Source: [Eubacterium] siraeum (GTDB lineage: Bacteria > Bacillota > Clostridia > Oscillospirales > Ruminococcaceae). From it: DNA of 64,000 bases. The notes below the pieces were generated by a model. It saw nothing but the letters and a program-made list of their open reading frames with translations, did not search any database and was not told where the DNA came from. Numbering within the stretch: position 1 is the stretch's first letter; each line of letters begins with the position of its first letter. Shown here piece after piece: positions 44,965-53,081 of this stretch. Made by a program: the position numbers and the translations under genes. Location: the NCBI GenBank assembly GCA_025150425.1, contig CP102281.1, positions 496,001 to 560,000 on the forward strand. Reading direction: 5' to 3'.

Positions 44965-46715
44965 TATTTTTATATGAGCTTAAAAAGATACTGATAAAGC
45001 AATATTCGCTGTTATTATATCTTATAGTTATTATTTTTGCCGCTTTTTCTCTTATTACGGCACAGCACCAGACTTACGGCTTTGCAACGGTCACCGAAAG
45101 GAACGAGTACCTTGAAACAATCACACCGTTCACAGGTGAATTGACTGATGAAAAAGCGGCGGAGATTACCGCACTTAAAGAAGAATATCTTGCCGCAAAG
45201 GCCGCTGTAAATGAGCTAAGCAATAAGTACGCAAACGGAGAGCTTGACGACGCCGCTTTTGAGCGAGAGATGGCACAGTACAATGAAATATTAAAGCGCG
45301 AGGAAATCATCGAGCAGATATTTTCACGCTATGAATATGCAGCGGCAGACCCCGAAAAGCGTATGCTGATACCCGCCGGGAGCGTACCTGTTCTCAGCGA
45401 CACATCGGTAAACTTTCTTTTTTTACTGTGCATAACATTCTGCTGTGCGTATGCAGTAATGATAGAATACTCCGGCAAAAGCAGATACATACTTATCACG
45501 ACAAAGGGCGGACAAAAAGCGACTATGGCAGCAAAGCTCGCTATACTGCTTTTGCTTACCTCGCTTACAAGTATAATAATATCCTGCTTTGATCTTGTGC
45601 GGCTGTCGGACGAACTGCCATTAGAGTATTGGGGATATAGCTTATGCTCTGTTCCTGCATTTGACAACACCGCAGTAGATATAAGTATTATTGGCGCATT
45701 TTTATCCGCACAACTGTTAAAGCTTATAGGCTATCTGTTTATTTGCGTTGCCGCCATGCTTACCGCTCATTTTACCAAAAACTATGTGGCGAGCGTGTTC
45801 CCGTTCATAGCTGTGCCTGTGGTAGCCGATTATCTTGCGGAAAGAGACAGTCAGGCTTTGTTCTTGCCGACGGGAATGCTAAAAGGCGCAGGATATTTCT
45901 TAGGTGATAAGGCGGATAAGGGATATGCGACAGAAGCCGATACGGTTATATATTTCCATCATGTTCCGCTCTTATATACGGTTATTATGACTGCGGCGGT
46001 CGTATTGTTTATTGTTATCGGTGCGGTTATTCTGATAAAGTCGGGCGAGAACAGGCTTAACAGCAAAAGGCACGGAGTGAAGCATATACCGAAGGCAGTT
46101 GTTCTGACACTTGCTTTACTGTTTTGCACCGCCTGCGGAAGTACACGACAGGCAGAATGTGTTGATGTCCTCTCAAACACCGAGAACAGCCGATATTCTT
46201 TTGAGCTGAAATATGAAGACGAAAAAGAGCTTATCGCAGTCACGGATAAGTCAAGCGGAGAAAGCTTTATTATTCCCGTGGAGACCTTTGTTGATGAATC
46301 CTATTCCATCATGTCTATTTATCCGACCGAGAACTATCTGTATTACATGAAGGGTCGTAACTCAGGGGTTTCGATATACCGCATAAAACTGTCCGATATG
46401 ACAAGAGAGGAAATAATAAAATCGTCAGATACTGCGGATAAATCCATACTCGGACTTACCTTTTCATGGAGTGATACCGAAAACAGATTTTCGGCTGTCC
46501 GCTTGTTCACAGATGAAAAGAATATATATCTTATAGATAAAAACGGAATGGTTTTTGTGCTGAATCCCTTTGCCGAGAAAATAACCGACTGCACCTGTAT
46601 TATTGAGGAGAGCGTACTCGGCGGATGTATTTTTGACGGTAAAGCTATCTATTATATTGATGAAGACGGCGTGCAGAAAATGTACAATGTTGTGAACAAG
46701 ACATTTCGGATATAA
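44961..46715 (+). CDS. Permease with internal lipobox and extracytoplasmic beta domain, cluster 1
   Basis: 584 residues, GTG start overlapping the previous stop. Residues 1-360 are a permease like its neighbour, with an outer domain and about six helices. Then comes a basic stretch and a hydrophobic segment ending in a lipobox-like LLFCTACGS near residue 390, followed by about 195 residues of beta-rich sequence with short repeated strands. The same plan is found at 55083-57116. An embedded lipobox behind a permease is unusual: the protein may be cleaved or may be a fusion of permease and lipoprotein. Confidence 0.75.
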   Translation: MIFLYELKKILIKQYSLLLYLIVIIFAAFSLITAQHQTYGFATVTERNEYLETITPFTGELTDEKAAEITALKEEYLAAKAAVNELSNKYANGELDDAAFEREMAQYNEILKREEIIEQIFSRYEYAAADPEKRMLIPAGSVPVLSDTSVNFLFLLCITFCCAYAVMIEYSGKSRYILITTKGGQKATMAAKLAILLLLTSLTSIIISCFDLVRLSDELPLEYWGYSLCSVPAFDNTAVDISIIGAFLSAQLLKLIGYLFICVAAMLTAHFTKNYVASVFPFIAVPVVADYLAERDSQALFLPTGMLKGAGYFLGDKADKGYATEADTVIYFHHVPLLYTVIMTAAVVLFIVIGAVILIKSGENRLNSKRHGVKHIPKAVVLTLALLFCTACGSTRQAECVDVLSNTENSRYSFELKYEDEKELIAVTDKSSGESFIIPVETFVDESYSIMSIYPTENYLYYMKGRNSGVSIYRIKLSDMTREEIIKSSDTADKSILGLTFSWSDTENRFSAVRLFTDEKNIYLIDKNGMVFVLNPFAEKITDCTCIIEESVLGGCIFDGKAIYYIDEDGVQKMYNVVNKTFRI

Positions 46716-46739
46716 TCATTTAAGATATGAGGAGAAATA

Positions 46740-47648
46740 TCAGCTGATGTTAAGATTATTCCTCGGGTGTTTAGTTTTAATAATTTCTTTCTGCTTTGCA
46801 GAAGTAACATGGGTGTATATCTGCGTTGTAGTTATAGAACTATGCCCTAGTAATTTCTGAATATATCTGATATCAACATCCTGTTCCAACAAGAGCGTTG
46901 CAAAAGAGTGCCTGAACATATGCGGGGTTATATGCATAGATATACCGCACGTTTGACAATAAGAATTAATCATACAGCGGACGGATTGCTCTGTCAGCCT
47001 TTTGCCATATTTGTTTACAAAAAAATATCCGCAGTCCGAGATTTTTTCCTCATGGATAAAGTAGTAATCGGAAAGAATAGTGAGTACTGATGTGTTTTCA
47101 ATAGGTATTATACGTTCTTTTGAGCCTTTTCCGTAAAGCTTAACCGATTTGCCTATAAAATCAACATCTTGAGAGTGTAAATTGCAGATTTCAGCCACTC
47201 TCGCTCCTGTTGCAAACAGCAATTCGAGAACCGCGGCATTGCGTATTGCGCTGTTTTTCTTATAGTCGGTGTTTGATTTTTCTATTTGCGTATATGCAAA
47301 ACAGAGAATCTCGCCAATCGTATCCAAAGGAATGGTTTTTGGCAGTATAACAGGTTCTTTGATTGATGTTTCAATTTTATCAAACGGATTGCAATCGATA
47401 ATATCCCGAATAAGCAGATAGTGAGTAAACGCTTTGAGCGTTGCCAGCTTTCGTTTAACTGTTTTGGGTTTATAAGATTTATTCAAGTGCTCTATGTAGT
47501 TCCATAAGCTCTGCTTTGAAAGCTCCGATGTAAAGCATCGAAACTGTATCAAATCAATACAGTAAGCACTAATTGTCTTATCGCTTAGCTTCTTGTGGTA
47601 ACGGCAATAATTTATAAATCCGTCGATATGAGTTTTAAATTCAATCAT
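46740..47648 (-). CDS. XerC/XerD-like tyrosine recombinase
   Basis: 302 residues from the ATG at 47648 behind GGAGGTCAAG; the longer frame to 47756 lacks a site. N-terminal core-binding domain at about 1-95 and catalytic domain at about 110-295 with Arg in GARVAEIC, the HMFRHSFATLL box and the Tyr in TTQIYTHV. Full set of catalytic residues. It faces the ABC cluster it ends. It may be an extra recombinase that moved this cargo rather than the main integrase of the element. Confidence 0.85.
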   Translation of the reverse strand: MIEFKTHIDGFINYCRYHKKLSDKTISAYCIDLIQFRCFTSELSKQSLWNYIEHLNKSYKPKTVKRKLATLKAFTHYLLIRDIIDCNPFDKIETSIKEPVILPKTIPLDTIGEILCFAYTQIEKSNTDYKKNSAIRNAAVLELLFATGARVAEICNLHSQDVDFIGKSVKLYGKGSKERIIPIENTSVLTILSDYYFIHEEKISDCGYFFVNKYGKRLTEQSVRCMINSYCQTCGISMHITPHMFRHSFATLLLEQDVDIRYIQKLLGHSSITTTQIYTHVTSAKQKEIIKTKHPRNNLNIS

Positions 47649-48256
47649 CTTGACCTCCGAGTATAACTGCAAAATTTGGGGCGGAGCCCAGTAATATTTT
47701 TTACAGAATAAATTATATAAAGAGCTCAAAGAAAATTCAAGATGCTCCGGCTGCATTTGGGATAGCCTTTTAAATATAAGTGTTAATCAGTTTTCAAGTT
47801 TGAAATCAAACTTATTGAGAGTTGTTCATTAACGGAGGGAATAAGGATGTAAAGCTAACATAAAAATTGGTTTTTGATAGCACGATTGAGTTCGTGTGTA
47901 GAAAGGGATACGCTTATAAAGCGGAAAAACAGATGATAACTATAAATTATCATCGGTTAAAACAAAGCCGCTAGAGCAATCTAGTATACACGCACAACAT
48001 TTCAAGCGCTTACCGGAACTTGTTATTGCGTTTTCCCTTTAACATCAATATCCAAAGATAAAGTTAAGAGATTATTCTTTATGAGTAATTGAGATCTAAT
48101 ATGGATCTTCTGCTATATATAAATAAAAACACGCTTGCTGCGTGGCGAAATTTGCCATGTGACAAGCGTGTTTTTTTATTTATCAAACATAAAACACAGG
48201 TATGTCGCAGTCCCCCACTATCAATCATAAAAAAGATTGATAAGGAGAAAAGCGTC
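47649..48256 (+). other. Gene-free stretch with palindromes
   Basis: No convincing gene. It holds palindromes AAGTTTGA/TCAAACTT near 47805 and GATGATAA/TTATCATC near 47934, and a GGAGGGAATAAGG site at 47835 followed at once by ATG TAA, which looks like the debris of a lost gene. A strong terminator lies at 48125-48177. Confidence 0.5.
48125..48177 (+). terminator. Intrinsic terminator, probably bidirectional
   Basis: AAAAACACGCTTG at 48125-48137 pairs with CAAGCGTGTTTTT from 48163, with a further inner TGGC/GCCA pairing, then a T-run. A-rich sequence on the other side would also serve minus-strand transcripts. Confidence 0.75.
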
Positions 48257-48382
48257 ATGAAATCCGGCAATAAATCAATACGGATTAATGGTAAATCTGT
48301 AGAAGTCACAGATGAAGTGTATAAGGTATATGGAGATAATAAATACCATTCTGCATCCGGTGTTTACTTCTGCAGTTCGTGA
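48257..48382 (+). pseudogene. N-terminal fragment of a conjugative-element sigma/HTH protein
   Basis: 41 codons behind TAAGGAGA. The first 25 or so residues (SIRINGKSVEVTDEVYKVY) match the start of the small sigma-like regulator of Tn916/Tn1549-type elements. At about 48330-48345 the homology stops and the DNA continues in another frame as integrase. The rest of the regulator and all DNA between it and the integrase start have been deleted. Confidence 0.65.
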
Positions 48383-49151
48383 CGGATATATCCGCAGCAA
48401 CCCTTCGGACGGCGTAATGGCAGATATTAAAAAGAGCCATACTTGGGAAAAGCCAAAGCGACACGCTCTCACCGAGCAACAGCAAGAGAAGTTCGTTGAG
48501 TTTACGACACAGTCCTATCAGTACAAGCATTGGCTGCCGCTCTTTACAGTCCTGCTCGGTACGGGTGGACGAATTGGTGAGATACTTGGTTTAAGGTGGG
48601 AAGATTGCGACTTTCCGAATAGTATAATCAATATTAACCACACCCTTATTTATAGGAAGTACACAGACGAAGCATCACACTTCGCAATAACCACTCCAAA
48701 AACAAAATCGGGTGTCAGAATAATTCCGATGCTTTCTGATGTAAAGGCGGCCCTCACAGAAGAATACAAGGAGCAGCTTGAGAGTGGATTTAATGAGAGC
48801 GTTGTAGACGGGTATTCTGGTTTTATATTCAAATCAAGAGACAATACAGTGCTGTCACCGCATTGCGTCAATCGAGCGATAGACTGGATAATTAAAGCGT
48901 GTAATGCGAAAGAGGAAGAATATGCAAAAGCGGAACGTCGAGAGCCTGAACTGTTACCGCATTTCAGTTGCCACCATTTGCGACATACATTCTGCACTCG
49001 CTTTTGTGAGAACGAAACTAACCTGAAGATTATTCAGGAGATTATGGGACACGCGGATATTACAACCACGATGGACATATATAATGAAGCAACAAAGGAT
49101 AAAAAGATGGAGTCCTTTGCAGGGCTTGAGGGTAAAATCAAGATACGATGA
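48312..49151 (+). pseudogene. int: Tn916-type phage integrase, N-terminally truncated
   Basis: 279 codons are open versus about 400 in intact relatives. The missing part is the arm-binding and early core-binding region; homology starts at INTILHPVFTSAVRDG. The catalytic domain is complete, with Arg in GRIGEILGLRW, HHLRHTFCTRF and Tyr in TTTMDIYNEAT. The upstream half was lost in a deletion that fused it to a regulator fragment. It lies next to attR, the usual integrase position. Without arm binding it probably cannot excise the element. Confidence 0.75.
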
Positions 49152-49300
49152 AAATGGAGCTTGCCACAACACGGTGGCAGGCTCCTTGATTTTTGAATAA
49201 GAATATGTTATACTGTATAAACAAATAAAGGTTTATGCGGCGAATAGTCGGGGGTATCCGATATGTGCTTCTTCACCGGACAATGAAAACACCCTCGTTT

Positions 49301-49312
49301 TTTACGACAAAT
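49301..49312 (+). repeat. Integrase arm-type site, right end
   Basis: TTTACGACAAAT, identical to the three sites near the left end of the element. An inverted match to the left-end TTTGTTAATCCAAA lies near 49367. Confidence 0.5.
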
Positions 49313-49426
49313 CAAATAAAGTTATGACATCTTATGTGAGGTTATGTACTTTAATGAAAACGGTTTGGATTAACAAAGTAAGGAAAAGAGAGGTTAAATC
49401 AGGGTATAAGATACTTTCCCTTGAAA

Positions 49427-49442
49427 TCCCGACGATGAAGCC
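49427..49442 (+). other. attR of the lysS-integrated element
   Basis: TCCCGACGATGAAGCC, exact repeat of 33692-33707. It is followed by CGTTAGACTGA, which in the lysS frame encodes an alternative ending (KPLD stop). This is most simply the original lysS 3' end displaced by integration. Confidence 0.75.
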
Positions 49443-49615
49443 GTTAGACTGATTAAGTCTGGATAAAGGTATATATCCCAAGTTAGCGGAACTTATCGAA
49501 GGTTTTTAAGCCAATGCTTAAACCAATTTAAGCCGAAGTTAAGCCAAAAACACTTGTAGAATTATGCAAGTTGAGATAAGTTAAGATAACTTACGATAAG
49601 TTAATACTAATTAAG

Positions 49616-49643
49616 CCCGTTGAGAAAATCAGCGGGATTTTTT
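49616..49643 (+). terminator. Intrinsic terminator, probably the original lysS terminator
   Basis: CCCGTTGA pairs with TCAGCGGG around GAAAA, then six T. It lies about 175 bp beyond attR in the direction of lysS. The stretch between attR and this hairpin has repeated AAGTTAAG / GATAAGTTAA motifs but no gene. Confidence 0.75.
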
Positions 49644-49653
49644 CGTTTTATAT

Positions 49654-49695
49654 GCACCTATTACATCTTTAATTGATGCGATAGGTGCTTTTTTT
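49654..49695 (+). terminator. Second intrinsic terminator
   Basis: GCACCTAT at 49654-49661 with ATAGGTGC at 49681-49688, inner CATC/GATG pairing, then seven T. It follows the previous terminator by 10 bp. Confidence 0.7.
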
Positions 49696-49865
49696 ATGTC
49701 CAAACGGAGGTGATAAAAAACAAAAATCAGCTATACGACCGACAACGGCGTAATCAATAAGAGCACCTGTGCCAATCGGTATAGCCGAAACTTTTTTATA
49801 ATCAGTTGTCTGCAGAATTATTTTATTATTATCCGTCAAAATCTGGTTCTTCACGGTATAATAAC

Positions 49866-49937
49866 CTCGGACTAAAAATCCGCCTCATGCGGATTTTGCC
49901 GTGCCTTGCACGGCACGCGGTTACCCGCGCGTCCGAG
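49866..49937 (-). other. Cloverleaf-like four-way inverted-repeat structure
   Basis: A 7-bp closing stem (CTCGGAC at 49866-49872 with GTCCGAG at 49931-49937) encloses three perfect hairpins nearly end to end: 9 bp at 49875-49897, 7 bp at 49898-49914 and 5 bp at 49916-49929. On the minus strand the 5-bp hairpin has a GTAA loop of the stable GNRA type. Two further GTAA-capped hairpins (49975-49992 and 49993-50006) link it to the kinase gene stop. It may be an RNA element or terminator cluster downstream of the kinase gene, or a recombination site. Not a tRNA. Confidence 0.55.
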
Positions 49938-50005
49938 AACATTTTATCACTAATTTGTTTTACTGACACAAAACTGCGGCGTTACCGCCGCAATGCCTTA
50001 CGGCA

Positions 50006-51325
50006 TTAAAAATCACGGTATAACATCACGCAGCAGACAAACATATTGTCTTTTTCGTAAAAATCCGCGCTGCCGTTATATTTCTCCGCTATTTGCTTTA
50101 TTGTTTTTATACCGTATCCGTGACCTTGTAATCGTGATTTTGAGGTTTTTAACGAATGATTTTCCGAAAGCACGGATTTTTCAATAGTGTTGCTTACATA
50201 AATCATAATCTTATACTCATCACCGAAAAAATTGCAGATTATACTTTTATGAGCATCGGGCGAGGCAGAGCAGTTTTCGATAGCGTTGTCCAGGATATTT
50301 CCAAGTAAATTGCACATATCTGTATCCGCTACGCCGTCAAGCTGTTTTGAACCTGTGAAGACAAAATTAATGTCATGGTTTCGAGCAATTGATATTTTAG
50401 TGTTAAGTATAGCGTTGATAAAGACGTTTCCCACATCGATGCACACATCAATATTGCTTATCTCGTTTTTGCATTGCTTTAAAAACACACCGATTTCATC
50501 GTACTTCTTTTCGTCGGACAGCATCGTCAGTACTTCAAAGTTCTGCTTCATATCGTGTCTGAGTCGAGCTGTTTCCTCGTACTGGTTCTTTATCGTTTCG
50601 GCGTATTTAATTCTATATTCCTGCTGCTGCTTTTCAAGCTTCAGTAGGGTGGCCTGACGGTTGCTCTTGCTCATGGCTACGGTCATATAAAAGCATATCA
50701 GATTTATGATTACCAATCCCAGTTCAGCTATCAATAAAATCCGCGTTTGATTTTCGTTATAATCGGAATATAGCTGTGACATATGAATGAATGTTATTGA
50801 AACAAACGAAACCACAAACACCGACAAAATAAGCAGCCATTCGCTCGATCTAAGCGCAACATCTTTATCAGCCGTTATTTTCAGAATGATGCCGAAAATA
50901 TATATAAGCAAAATTTGAACCGAGAGTACGGCAATAACTCTTTCCAAAGTATGAGTGCCCAATATCTCCGCAACCGCGTTACCTGAGGCGGCTGAAATTG
51001 TGCTTGTAACAAGAGCGTTTGTGCAGACTATTACGATATTGGCAAGTATAGCGGCAAATGCCTTTTTTATTACCGACCCCGGCAAAAACAGGCTGTAAGC
51101 AAAGAACATAACAGTATAAATCAGACCGTATACTCCTTCGTACAAAGTAAAGTTGTTTATAACAGTGACAATCACCGAAAATGATACACAGCCGGTAAGG
51201 TACAGAATTATTCCTTTCCTGTTTTTTAAGTCAAGCTTTAAAAACCTGCATATAAAATGGCATACGGTCAGGTTTTCAAAAAAAGTAATGAAAAGCTCAA
51301 ATGCCGCCCATAAAAAATCAGTCAT
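50006..51325 (-). CDS. AgrC-like GHKL sensor histidine kinase
   Basis: 439 residues. Six or seven membrane helices in the first 215 residues, then a coiled linker and kinase domain: phospho-acceptor in LRHDMKQNFEVL near 255, N box NILDNAIENCSA near 340, and GHGYGIKTIKQIA near 405. This HPK10-type layout is shared with AgrC and other peptide-sensing kinases. It lies 11 bp after the LytTR regulator gene on the same strand. No agrB or agrD was found nearby, so the signal is unknown. Confidence 0.85.
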   Translation of the reverse strand: MTDFLWAAFELFITFFENLTVCHFICRFLKLDLKNRKGIILYLTGCVSFSVIVTVINNFTLYEGVYGLIYTVMFFAYSLFLPGSVIKKAFAAILANIVIVCTNALVTSTISAASGNAVAEILGTHTLERVIAVLSVQILLIYIFGIILKITADKDVALRSSEWLLILSVFVVSFVSITFIHMSQLYSDYNENQTRILLIAELGLVIINLICFYMTVAMSKSNRQATLLKLEKQQQEYRIKYAETIKNQYEETARLRHDMKQNFEVLTMLSDEKKYDEIGVFLKQCKNEISNIDVCIDVGNVFINAILNTKISIARNHDINFVFTGSKQLDGVADTDMCNLLGNILDNAIENCSASPDAHKSIICNFFGDEYKIMIYVSNTIEKSVLSENHSLKTSKSRLQGHGYGIKTIKQIAEKYNGSADFYEKDNMFVCCVMLYRDF

Positions 51326-51336
51326 ATTTACTCCTG

Positions 51337-52059
51337 TTAGGTTGTTTCCCTGATAAACTTTTTGTACTTTTCTGCAAGTGAATTTTTATATCGTCGGCTT
51401 ATTTCCGCCTGGTTGCTGTCAGTTAAGTATACTATATGATTCGGATAATCAATACGCTGAATGTGATTAAGGTTAACAATTATCCTGTTATGCGTCCTTG
51501 CAAAATGTTGTTCGGGTAGCATACCGCTGATATTATCTATCGTGCTTCTGATTTTTAGCATCACGTTCGATTTGCAGATAATGTCTATGTAATTCGATCT
51601 GCTACAGATATATATTATATCACCGACAGTCACTTTCCCGATTTCTCCGTATGGCAGGTCAAAGCACAAGGTCTTTGAAGTCTGAAGAAAAAACATCAGC
51701 TTTCCGATAACCGACCGTAGCTTTTGGTCAAAAATATCAAGGTCCTTCGGAATAAAGTTGAACGGTCTGTAGTCAAAGCTTTCGTATACAAGATGATTTT
51801 CTGTGGTGATAAAGATGATTATTGTTTTTTCGGATAAATTTCTTATCCTGTTTGCAACATCAAGACCGTTCATTTCCGGCATAAGTATATCAAGAAAAAC
51901 TACATCGTACGGATTTTGATTATGCTGCTCGAGAAAAGACACGGCATTTAAGTATTTATCCAAGGAAATCTCAATTTCAAATTCTTTAAAGCATGCTTTT
52001 ATTTTCCTGCTCAAGCAATCAAGATATACCTTTTCATCATCACATACTGCTATTTGCAT
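51337..52059 (-). CDS. LytTR-family response regulator
   Basis: 240 residues. Receiver domain at 1-120 with CDDE near residue 6-9 and phospho-acceptor Asp in VVFLDILMPEMNG. LytTR DNA-binding domain at about 135-235 with ICSRSNYIDII, HFARTHNRIIVNLNHI and ISRRYKNSL. LytTR proteins bind pairs of 9-bp direct repeats about two helical turns apart; such a pair (AAACTTCAC) sits before the ABC operon promoter at 52922-52950. Likely its activator. Confidence 0.9.
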   Translation of the reverse strand: MQIAVCDDEKVYLDCLSRKIKACFKEFEIEISLDKYLNAVSFLEQHNQNPYDVVFLDILMPEMNGLDVANRIRNLSEKTIIIFITTENHLVYESFDYRPFNFIPKDLDIFDQKLRSVIGKLMFFLQTSKTLCFDLPYGEIGKVTVGDIIYICSRSNYIDIICKSNVMLKIRSTIDNISGMLPEQHFARTHNRIIVNLNHIQRIDYPNHIVYLTDSNQAEISRRYKNSLAEKYKKFIRETT

Positions 52060-52085
52060 ATATTCAGCAACTCCTAATTAAAATT

Positions 52086-52136
52086 CATAAATTCTGAATT
52101 ATATTTGATAGAAATATAAAAAACACATAAATTCTG
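52086..52136 (-). promoter_or_regulatory. Promoter region of the LytTR/kinase operon with direct repeats
   Basis: TATAAT at 52103-52098 on the minus strand with a weak -35. Exact 11-bp repeats CATAAATTCTG lie at 52086-52096 and 52126-52136, 40 bp apart, one beside the -35 and one at the start of transcription. A possible operator for autoregulation. Confidence 0.4.
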
Positions 52137-52193
52137 TACAAATCAACAATTGTCATTTGACTCGGTGTAAAATAAAAATAAGGAGTGATAATC

Positions 52194-52367
52194 CAGTTTG
52201 TAGAAAAAGTATGTTTTTGAAACAAACTTCTAACTCACTACCCCTATCCCCCTGCCCCCTTTCCCGGGAAAGGGGGATTTTACTGGGGCTACCGCCCCTA
52301 GACCCTGTCGGGGGCTACGCCCCTGCGACCCCATTTTCAGAAATTATATAGGTTTATCGACAGTCTG
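52194..52367 (+). mobile_element. Hairpin-rich non-coding mobile element, copy 3 (short form)
   Basis: 174 bp, CAGTTTGTAG ... CGACAGTCTG. It lacks the central CAAGCA/CCACTGCA hairpin block of copies 1 and 2. An 8-bp target duplication, TGATAATC, is present at 52186-52193 and 52368-52375. Removing the element and one repeat restores AAGGAG, 8 nt, ATG in front of a helix-turn-helix gene fragment, which identifies the insertion event with base precision. Confidence 0.85.
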
Positions 52368-52375
52368 TGATAATC

Positions 52376-52450
52376 ATGGAATTTTCCGAAGGGCTAAGAC
52401 AATTACGAGAAAAACACGGTTATACACAAAAACAACTTGCTGATTTTTAG
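52376..52450 (+). pseudogene. XRE-family HTH gene fragment, separated from its ribosome binding site
   Basis: 24 codons: MEFSEGLRQLREKHGYTQKQLADF then stop, matching the first half of an XRE helix-turn-helix domain. The ribosome binding site AAGGAG lies 174 bp away on the far side of mobile element copy 3. The frame ends by TAG inside the recognition domain. A TTGACT/TAAAAT-like region upstream of the element was perhaps its promoter. Non-functional. Confidence 0.7.
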
Positions 52451-52482
52451 TTTGATTACGAAATAAATACGGATAAAATAAT

Positions 52483-52505
52483 GGGCAAAGGATTTCCTTT
52501 GTCCT
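52483..52505 (+). repeat. 23-bp hairpin, left duplicate beside mobile element copy 4
   Basis: Contains AAAGGA-TTTCCTTT pairing. Repeated exactly at 52817-52839 beyond the element; the right copy keeps the T-tract, so it was the original terminator. Confidence 0.8.
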
Positions 52506-52815
52506 CAGTTTGTAGAAAAAGTATGTTTTTTCAATAAAAGTGCTTGTCCTCTATCCCTATAAGAACGCTTTGTGGGCTTTGCGTCCTGCAAAGCCTTTGG
52601 GCGTTCTATCTCGGCATCCATGCCGAATCCCAAAGCCCTTTCCCCGGGAAAGGGCTATATTACTGGGGCTACCGCCCCAGACCAAGCAAGGATGCTTGCA
52701 GTCAGCCGCACAAAGCCACTGCACGATGCGGTGGCACAAATGGCTGACGACCTGTACGGGGGCTACGCCCCTGCGACCCCATTTTTATCAACGATAGAGG
52801 TTTTTCGACAGTCTG
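52506..52815 (+). mobile_element. Hairpin-rich non-coding mobile element, copy 4 (long form)
   Basis: 310 bp, CAGTTTGTAG ... CGACAGTCTG. It shares the core of copies 1 and 2 and carries an additional nested palindrome near 52560-52610 (AGAACGC/GCGTTCT around GGCTTTGC/GCAAAGCC). Flanked by 23-bp duplicates of a terminator hairpin. The frames open across it are shadows of its repeats and show no protein-like features. Confidence 0.8.
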
Positions 52816-52816
52816 C

Positions 52817-52839
52817 GGGCAAAGGATTTCCTTTGTCCT
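52817..52839 (+). terminator. Terminator hairpin, right duplicate beside mobile element copy 4
   Basis: Exact copy of 52483-52505, followed by a run of T. Beyond it to 52921 there is AT-rich DNA with TAGTATAC repeats but no gene. Confidence 0.7.
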
Positions 52840-52921
52840 TTTTTGTAGTATACATCAAATTAATTCGCTTTGTCAATAAGTTTTAGCTATTAGTATACTT
52901 TTGATTTAAACTATATCGACT

Positions 52922-52986
52922 AAACTTCACTAAATTACGCCAAACTTCACAGTTTTATTGACATCGCAATTTTTTTGTTATATTAT
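52922..52986 (+). promoter_or_regulatory. ABC cluster 2 promoter with LytTR-type operator
   Basis: TTGACA at 52958-52963, 17-bp spacer, TATTAT at 52981-52986. Two exact 9-bp repeats AAACTTCAC at 52922-52930 and 52942-52950 end 7 bp before the -35. Length and spacing (20 bp, two turns) match LytTR-binding sites in general, and a LytTR regulator is encoded less than 1 kb away. Strong candidate for direct control. Confidence 0.65.
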
Positions 52987-53081
52987 TAAAAAAATTGCAG
53001 ACTAAATTGGCAATTCTCATTCAAAGAATAACTAGTGATAATACAATAAAAATCAGAGCTAAGTCATGTATAGGAGAAAAA

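Noticed and set aside
49669-49854. Minus-strand ORF downstream of the AgrC-like kinase as a possible AgrD-type signal peptide precursor
   Set aside because: No ribosome binding site, no amphipathic leader or conserved Cys in an AgrD pattern, and no agrB nearby; the frame runs through a terminator hairpin.
49866-49937. tRNA gene, because of the cloverleaf with a 7-bp closing stem
   Set aside because: Arm lengths are 9, 7 and 5 bp with almost no loops; there is no D-loop GG, no GTTC-type T-loop and no 7-base anticodon loop.
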